Shown here in pieces: positions 57,573 through 64,000 of a stretch of 64,000 nucleotides of DNA; positions within the stretch are counted from its first letter, which is position 1; the number at the start of each line of letters is the position of its first letter. The stretch spans positions 4,838,501 to 4,902,500 of the forward strand of contig NC_088315.1 of NCBI RefSeq assembly GCF_910592395.1, read 5' to 3'. The stretch is from Lineus longissimus. Lineage: Eukaryota; Nemertea; Pilidiophora; Heteronemertea; Lineidae. The translations under genes were made by a program, and so were the position numbers. The notes under the pieces were generated by a model that ran no database searches, was not told the origin of the DNA, and was given only the letters and a program-made list of their open reading frames with translations.

Positions 57573-60500
57573 GTGTGGAGCGGAACGACTTGTGTTGCGT
57601 ACATGTAATCATCTAACTTCGTTGACAGTAGAATACAGTCAATATTTTTTTTCGCTACCAGTTTCTAATTTCATTTTCTTGTCATGTCCTCCATGATTTT
57701 TTGTGCTGTTATACTGAATGCATTATCATATCCCCACTTTCAAAGCATCCTTGGTTTGCATAAACTGATAGAACATCATAATATTTTCATATGCAAAACT
57801 TCCAAATTCAATGCCTCCAGCAAAGTCAAGAAGAAACTCTAGGGAGAAGAAACGGCTGATAAGAACCCCTCGGCGATATTTCCCATCAGTCAGAGGGAGG
57901 TAAATCTCCTATGTCTTCTTTGATGTGGAGGTAGAAAAGCTTGATGTCAACCTGTTTGTATCAGTGGACACGCCCACTCACCGGCAGGCACTTTATAAAA
58001 CAATAGAGGAGAGAAGTGTTTGATGGCGAATGTATTGATTTTGTTAACTCGTTTATGCCGGTTTCAGGTTCATGTAAAAAGCACTTCGTTCGGAGAAAAA
58101 GCGATTTAGAGAAAGATGCTGAAAAAATCAATACCCGTAGATCATTAACTTTTTCTCTCCCCAATATACCGGGCAAAAATTGCCCCGACTCTATAGCTGT
58201 GTCTAATAGCCAACTCTCGTCAAAATGTCATGATTGAGGCCAATTCGCTTTCCACTCATGATTCCACATTTGCTCAAATCTCAAGCTTTATTAGACACAA
58301 GCAAGGAACATTTCCCAAAGCCTCGCCAAGGGAAATTAAGCTTGCTGCTCTGTAACAGAGCGCCGCCCCTGATTCAGTTTGTGTAGGCTTGACTTATTCG
58401 CTGCCGTGATCCCTAACAACCAAGGGAAGAAAATCACACGCTTAACTGTAATTTTCACGGTAAATTAAGATAATCAGTAACATTAATTAAACTTTATTGT
58501 GTGTAAATCATAAAGGGTAGACAATTTGTAACTGATAGATTACCTCAGAGTTATTTTCGTACCATTTCAATTTAGTATCTGTTTAGGTTTGAATGATGCT
58601 CGTCAGCTTGTAAAATCGTAGTAATTTGGTGGTTTTATCTTGATTTCACAGCTTTGATTAATTTTCTCATGAGTTTATACCACCCCGACAATAACAACAA
58701 GGAACACCCGACCACCATGACTTGATTTGGTTTCAATCATGAAAGCAACAATGCAAAATCTACATTTTGTAAAATATTTCTTTTCTCGTTGACTCCTTTG
58801 GTAAACAATTTCGTAATTTTCAATTTCATTATTTCGTTGTTCTAATTACAAGATCAAGACTAAGAGAAAAACCAACATCAATATCAACACGATCAACACC
58901 ACATCATCATCTAGGCTTTAGCGCCCACTTTTGCTGTAACTTTGTCATCTATCATGTCATCTAAAATCATTTTGCGGATATTTAGTTGAAATCAGCAAAG
59001 ACTCTTTTTGATGCATCTTCTATCACGACCTTTTCTGAAGTTTACCTCAATAATCATCGCCTTCCACCTTGCGTCGTCCCCGGCTATTCTCTCGCACCTG
59101 CTAGTCACATTAGGGTACAAATTGCCCCTCTAAGCTTCCCCTAATCTATCGGCGTGGAATCAGAAATCAAATGAGGCCATTTGCTCCAGCCTTACACCAT
59201 CTTTTCACCCCCATAACGCACCAGCGACCAGTCCTTCTATCAGAATTTACACGCCCAAATAACCAAGTCAAGAATCCGTCAAGAAATTAGCCTTTAATAT
59301 GTTTTGGCACAGCCACCATCAGAGGCAGCCATGATTATGATTTTCGCCGGGTCATTAGCCCTCGTCGTGCATTTTCCGGATATCGCCGCCAAATAAGCAT
59401 TAAACAGCGTCACCGACCACGCGAACTGAGGCAGTATGATGGGCCAGCTTGGTAGGCTAGATAGGCGTTGAGGCGAGACTACAAGCATCGAAAACCTAAA
59501 GGTTGAGCTCAAGCGAAAGTGCGTCATTATCTAAGCGCATCCCAAGACAAATTCAGTGTTTTATCTGAATAAAGTTCTTCTTTAGGTTATTTAACTGACA
59601 CCGTAAGATACAGACCGTGACTCTCCATGGATCCGAGATTTACAATGAAATAAATGCAACGTGGGCGTTCCATCATGCAGATGCTGAGCAAACTGTGAGA
59701 CAATCAGATGCAACTGTATAAACCCAGTATTTCAGGACAAAAAATGGGAAATTTTAAAGATTTTGATTTGAAACTCTCATAAAAACCATTAGTAGTGTCA
59801 ATACATTATACTTTTTTTTCTCGAAGCTAGGACCCCTTGATGCCATCACACATGGTTCTTCCACAATACCCTTCTGCTGACTCTAATGTGAGGCCATTCG
59901 CTTTGTGTCACTTCTTCCAAAGATCATTTCCAGGTTTGGTTGGGATGACGGTGCGCAGTATTCAAAGAGGAAGCCTCTTTGGCAGAACCAACGCAGCAAC
60001 TGAGAGGAGCCTCTCTCCACTTAAGATTTGACTCAAAATCAAAAACTGAAAGGTTGATTTTGTCGAAAGTGCGTTTTTTTCTGTCTCCCATTTCATGGTT
60101 CACGGACTACAATTATCTTCAGCAATCAAGAATCCATCTTACTGTTAGCATGTTTAAGGCAATCATGATGGTCCAGACGTTATCAGGCGGGTTCGAGATT
60201 CCACCCAGCCTACTGTCAAGCAGGACGTCAGTCTCACATCCTAAATCAATACAGTCAGCTCCTGACCAAGAACAATGTCAATTTTGTCCATCAGTACCCC
60301 TTCGTTCCGGTTGAAGTCAGTATTAACTCTCCGGCTGGTCCACGGGGGCCATGGAACGGGGTCGCGATCGGTATCAGTCTGTCTTGCGCCGGGTCAGTCG
60401 GAGCGTGGCGGCGATCAGTGCACCCCGCCAGGCCAGGCGGAGGCCGACCTTACACCCAGTCCATTTACGAGTTCACGAAGGCGTTGTCTCATTTCTTACT

Positions 60501-63500
60501 TCATTTGGACCAAGTGTCATGCCTAATGAGCAGATGATGCACCTTTTGACTCTACTTTCGGAAGCTAATAAGGCAGAAATTCCTTTCTAAGTAATGTCCA
60601 TTTTTTACGAAAGAGTTGTCTTTTTGAATCGATCGTTTCTCTTAGCACCATGGTCAATGGGGCACGTCCCCCAGATTCACTTTCTCCGGGATTTCTTTTT
60701 TTCTTCGACTGCCTTATCAGTTCGAAAGCATTCTTGTTACGTTGTAAGGTTGAAGGCGGAACAATGGTCCAATCTCAGTTGCATGTTGTGGGGTATGTCC
60801 GCGAACGAATCTTCGATAGAGTGCTTCCCGTGATATCATTTCTAAGTTGAAAAACTCTACGGCAAGCCATGTTCCTCTAGGTTGTCGAGAGTCACATTCG
60901 CCAATGTCTATACGTTGTCGGCTGCAGCAAGTAATCTTCTTTGACAGTTACATTCCTCTCAGCAGATATTTTGTTGTATGCTGCTGGGTGTCCAGACGGA
61001 GGTGTTTTTACCAAGTATCATCAGCTCTTCACAAAATCTTATCGTGCAGGCTCATTTTTATTTTACCCCACTTCTAATACTACTTCAAAAATAAATCACA
61101 TCACCAAGAGCCCCTTATCTCTACCCATTGGCATCATCACAGGATTTAGACAGATTTGAATTTCTCAAATTTCACGGTTCGCCCGGGAAGGAATTTTATT
61201 AACGACATTAACGGATTTTTGCAGCGTTTTCACCAAACTTACCAAACACGGCTGCAAATTCCTTTACTCAAGCAAAGACCATCTAAGCAATGCTTTTCAA
61301 AATATCATTTTGCTCTTTTAATTTATATTTCTCCTTCATGAGTTGGCAAGGTATGTGCCATCATGTCTTGCCAGTAATTGTCGTCAAAGAATGGCATACC
61401 CTGACCAACCCAGGTGGAAATACGAAAACATTGCCACCGGTTTTGCGCGGATACGTCGAATTCCTGGGACGTTTCAGCTGGTTCGTTTCTTTCCTCAGAT
61501 TCTATTTAGCTATTTTGAATCTATGTCATCGTTATCCTGGAGTATCTTGAATGAATATAGCTATATCTTTCTTCCTAGCGAGGCGTTGTGACCCTAGCGA
61601 AGCCGGACCAATGCGTAATGTAGCCCTGATTATAGATTATTAAGAGAGGAAATGAAAACTTTCCGTCTCAGATGATGTGGCTGGCTTATGAACCTCGGGT
61701 TACGATCCGGCTCATTCAGTCAAGACTGTCGAATCCCATCCAGTATATTGGGTTAAATGCACCGTAAACGCCACCGAGATTTCAGTTACTCTTTCCTCGC
61801 CAGTGATAGAAATAGAGTAGATCTCTGATAGGTTGGCGACGCCCTAAGAAATTTACACTGGCGTTGCCATTTATTGTTTGTTTGTCGCCATTGGAATATT
61901 GTGGTCGTCGTTGATTGTTTTGTGGTTTTTGTCGTAGATTGTAAGCAAGATCGCCCCTTGGCCTTAAGTTTAAGTCACTGATATTTTACAAACAATTCCC
62001 TCGCCAGGGCCGGACAGAAACAGAAGGCCTGCTACGCCTTAAGAAATGCTCACCGGTGATGCCATCGTATTGTTTGTTGTTGCAAGTACAAATGCTTGCA
62101 GATTGAAATTTGTTGTGGTTGTCGTCGATTGTTGTGGATGTTGTTATTTGTTTATTTGCAGGTGACTACCGGTGTTAGTTGGTTTATCCCCGTCTTTACG
62201 TTTGCGTTTAAAGTCAAGGTTCATTCTGAAGCCAAAAAACTCGACAATATCATATCGCAAGCATATCCTCAGCAGTGCAAGGATTCATGATCTCAACTCT
62301 TTGCCGTTTAGGAAATATGTGGCCTTTGCTGCTCTTAGATTTCTGCAAAAGACTGACCCGCTTGTTGGATCCCTTTATAATGGTAAGCACAACAACATTT
62401 CAGTCAGTGTGAGCCCCCTTACTTCAGTAATGATTCGATCTCGAGAGCGTATCTAATCAGCACAGCCAGAAAAGACGCTGCTGATCGCGACAAGTTACCC
62501 GCATAACGAGCGAGTGATGCGTAATGAATCGGGGAGTCTTCATCGGATTGGCGGAGCGTCTTCAGCATAATGATACTACATGCCTTCAAAATTGGATATT
62601 CCAATGCGTAGCAAATAATTTATGATTCAGAGTCATTTTCCACATATAATCTAACTCGCCTAATAAGGTAATTGGCGGGGTGTAAGATCTATATTATATC
62701 CAGTGAAATGGAAAGTTGGTTTTGTAGATGCGTTTCGTTTCACGCGATGTAATGAAAGTCGTAACTCTGCCAATCAGTGGAGAGTGCGCGCCCCATTTTC
62801 TGTGACGTATCATAAACCCGCGTCAACGATCTTGGGTTTATTCCCTGGTTTGGTCAAGCGCAAATTCACTTCCTTGGATGTCACAGCGGCTGTGCTTTCG
62901 GATCAGAAGATTTAAAGGTAATGTCAAACTCTATGTAGATTTCTCTTCTTTTTCATTAGAATATATCAAGCAAAATGTGTATTCCTGCATGTGGCGTTGT
63001 CGCATCGTATCTACGCGTTTCAGTGCGCGCAAAACTGATTTTCATCGGGTTTCGGATGCAGTGAAGTACCCCTGTGTTAACTGGACCGCATGGATCGCAC
63101 TGTACAACAATTAAACAGTTAATCAGGCTCAAAACAGTGCGCGGCCGCCAAGCGTAAAATCGCATTTGCATACAAACAAACTCATTAATGAAGCACATGA
63201 TGATGTGCAGCGCAAACTTGTCGTCCGTAAGTATCAATTTTATGCGATGCTTGTACAATTCTATATTTTTCAACAAGCGAACCGTTCAAAAACCCTTCCA
63301 CGTCGCGGACACTGCGTCTGTATCAATTTTTCCATCACATGCCGTCTCAGGCAGTATGATGGGATAGACAAGCCCCCGCATTGCTCAGAGTTGCAGTCAA
63401 CCAGCCAGACGTATTTAGGACTATTGCATTTATCATAATCTGATATATTTATCCGATTTTGAAAATGCGGCTTTAATTTTGAGTTCGTTTTGGTATTGAG

Positions 63501-64000
63501 TTCATCTTTGGATAGTGCGTCTTGACCGCTTACGGGCAAACTCATAACGCATCCTGGAGACGCGCGTCAGGACTGAACTAAGATCTGGAGGGATATTTCT
63601 GTGGGATTTCAGTTAGATTCGCAAAAGTTACTAGGAATAATTCACAAATCCACTAAAAATATGTGTGTGTTGTATGAAACCATTTAAAAAGAAGCCGATG
63701 AATTATGTCAAAGCCTTCAGCGCTGGTACTTCAAGTCTTATTTGGACCCATTTCGTACCTTTCAAAATCAAATAGTATATTCAGCATCATTAAATAAAAC
63801 AATTTTTTTCATGGCGCCTCGTCGCGCGTTTTTTGTTGACCCTGGTTGGTTTTTAAAACCAGTGCAGCGGCAGAAATTTATTATTTCCTTACCCGGCTAA
63901 CTTTGACCGGATACCTAATCCGATCCCGCGATACCCGCCGGCGCCCGCACTGGCTCAGAAGAACTTCACTCAACACTTAAAAGGTGTAATCCCAAAAAAG
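57573..64000. other. Non-coding stretch to window end
   Basis: No recognised gene. A TTTATAAAA motif near 57991-57999 lies about 25 bases before a small open frame, without other support. From about 59.8 to 62.5 kb the plus strand is T-rich and carries many short open frames, while the minus strand carries almost none. None shows a known domain. Confidence 0.45.
61795..62150. repeat. Diverged tandem duplication of about 205 bp
   Basis: Copies starting near 61796 and 62000 share CCTCGCCAG, CGCC(C/T)TAAGAAAT, TTGTTTGTTGT-like and GTCGTCGATTGTTGTGG-like blocks in the same order. Divergence is considerable, so the duplication is old. Confidence 0.6.

Noticed and set aside
57991-58237. TATA-driven small gene
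   Set aside because: A TTTATAAAA motif precedes short frames, but none has a recognisable product or splice support.

Overview
This is nuclear DNA from an intron-rich, AT-leaning invertebrate animal. Genes are split into short exons with GT-AG introns, polyadenylation signals are AATAAA, tRNA-like SINE remnants sit between and inside genes, and the proteins are most like those of marine bilaterians. The palindrome ACATGTA recurs across the window (near 2.2, 7.6, 8.0, 17.9, 18.5, 33.5, 40.9 and 52.0 kb), a texture I associate with lophotrochozoans and some other marine invertebrates. I cannot name a species, and the phylum is an inference.

Five protein-coding genes fill the first 36.5 kb in alternating orientation. 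A CPSF6-like mRNA cleavage factor subunit (minus strand, 714-5486) has its start inside the window and its 3' end beyond position 1. It lies head-to-head, about 1 kb away, with a ten-exon FSIP2-like sperm-tail protein gene (plus, 6507-13819). That gene is tail-to-tail with an eighteen-exon CACHD1-like membrane protein gene of the voltage-gated calcium channel alpha2delta superfamily (minus, 15284-23492). A repeat-rich 4.4 kb spacer leads to a three-exon SR-type splicing factor gene (plus, 27875-30322). This is tail-to-tail with a fourteen-exon RFWD3-like RING/WD40 ubiquitin ligase gene (minus, 30815-36496). The four complete exon models were assembled by matching splice phase across every junction, and each gives an uninterrupted frame ending in a stop: 1710, 1125, 270 and 833 residues.

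The remaining 27.5 kb (36.5-64 kb) is nearly gene-free. It holds one well-formed tRNA-Val(AAC) gene at 42326-42398, two promoter-like spots with E-box and YY1-type motifs (37.76-37.82 kb and 50.15-50.21 kb), one attractive but unidentified first coding exon (50475-50551), one cysteine-rich candidate exon (minus, 39251-39498), and several minisatellites and diverged duplications. It could be intergenic, a long intron, or a regulatory landscape.

The genes do not form a pathway. Two act in RNA processing (CPSF6, SR protein), one in genome-stability ubiquitination (RFWD3), one in the sperm flagellum (FSIP2) and one in the cell membrane (CACHD1). The most unusual structures are a cluster of five imperfect palindromes in a CACHD1 intron, a 60-bp-arm inverted repeat in another CACHD1 intron, a hairpin just downstream of FSIP2, and a pair of about 0.4 kb direct repeats carrying a tRNA-like promoter box upstream of the SR gene.
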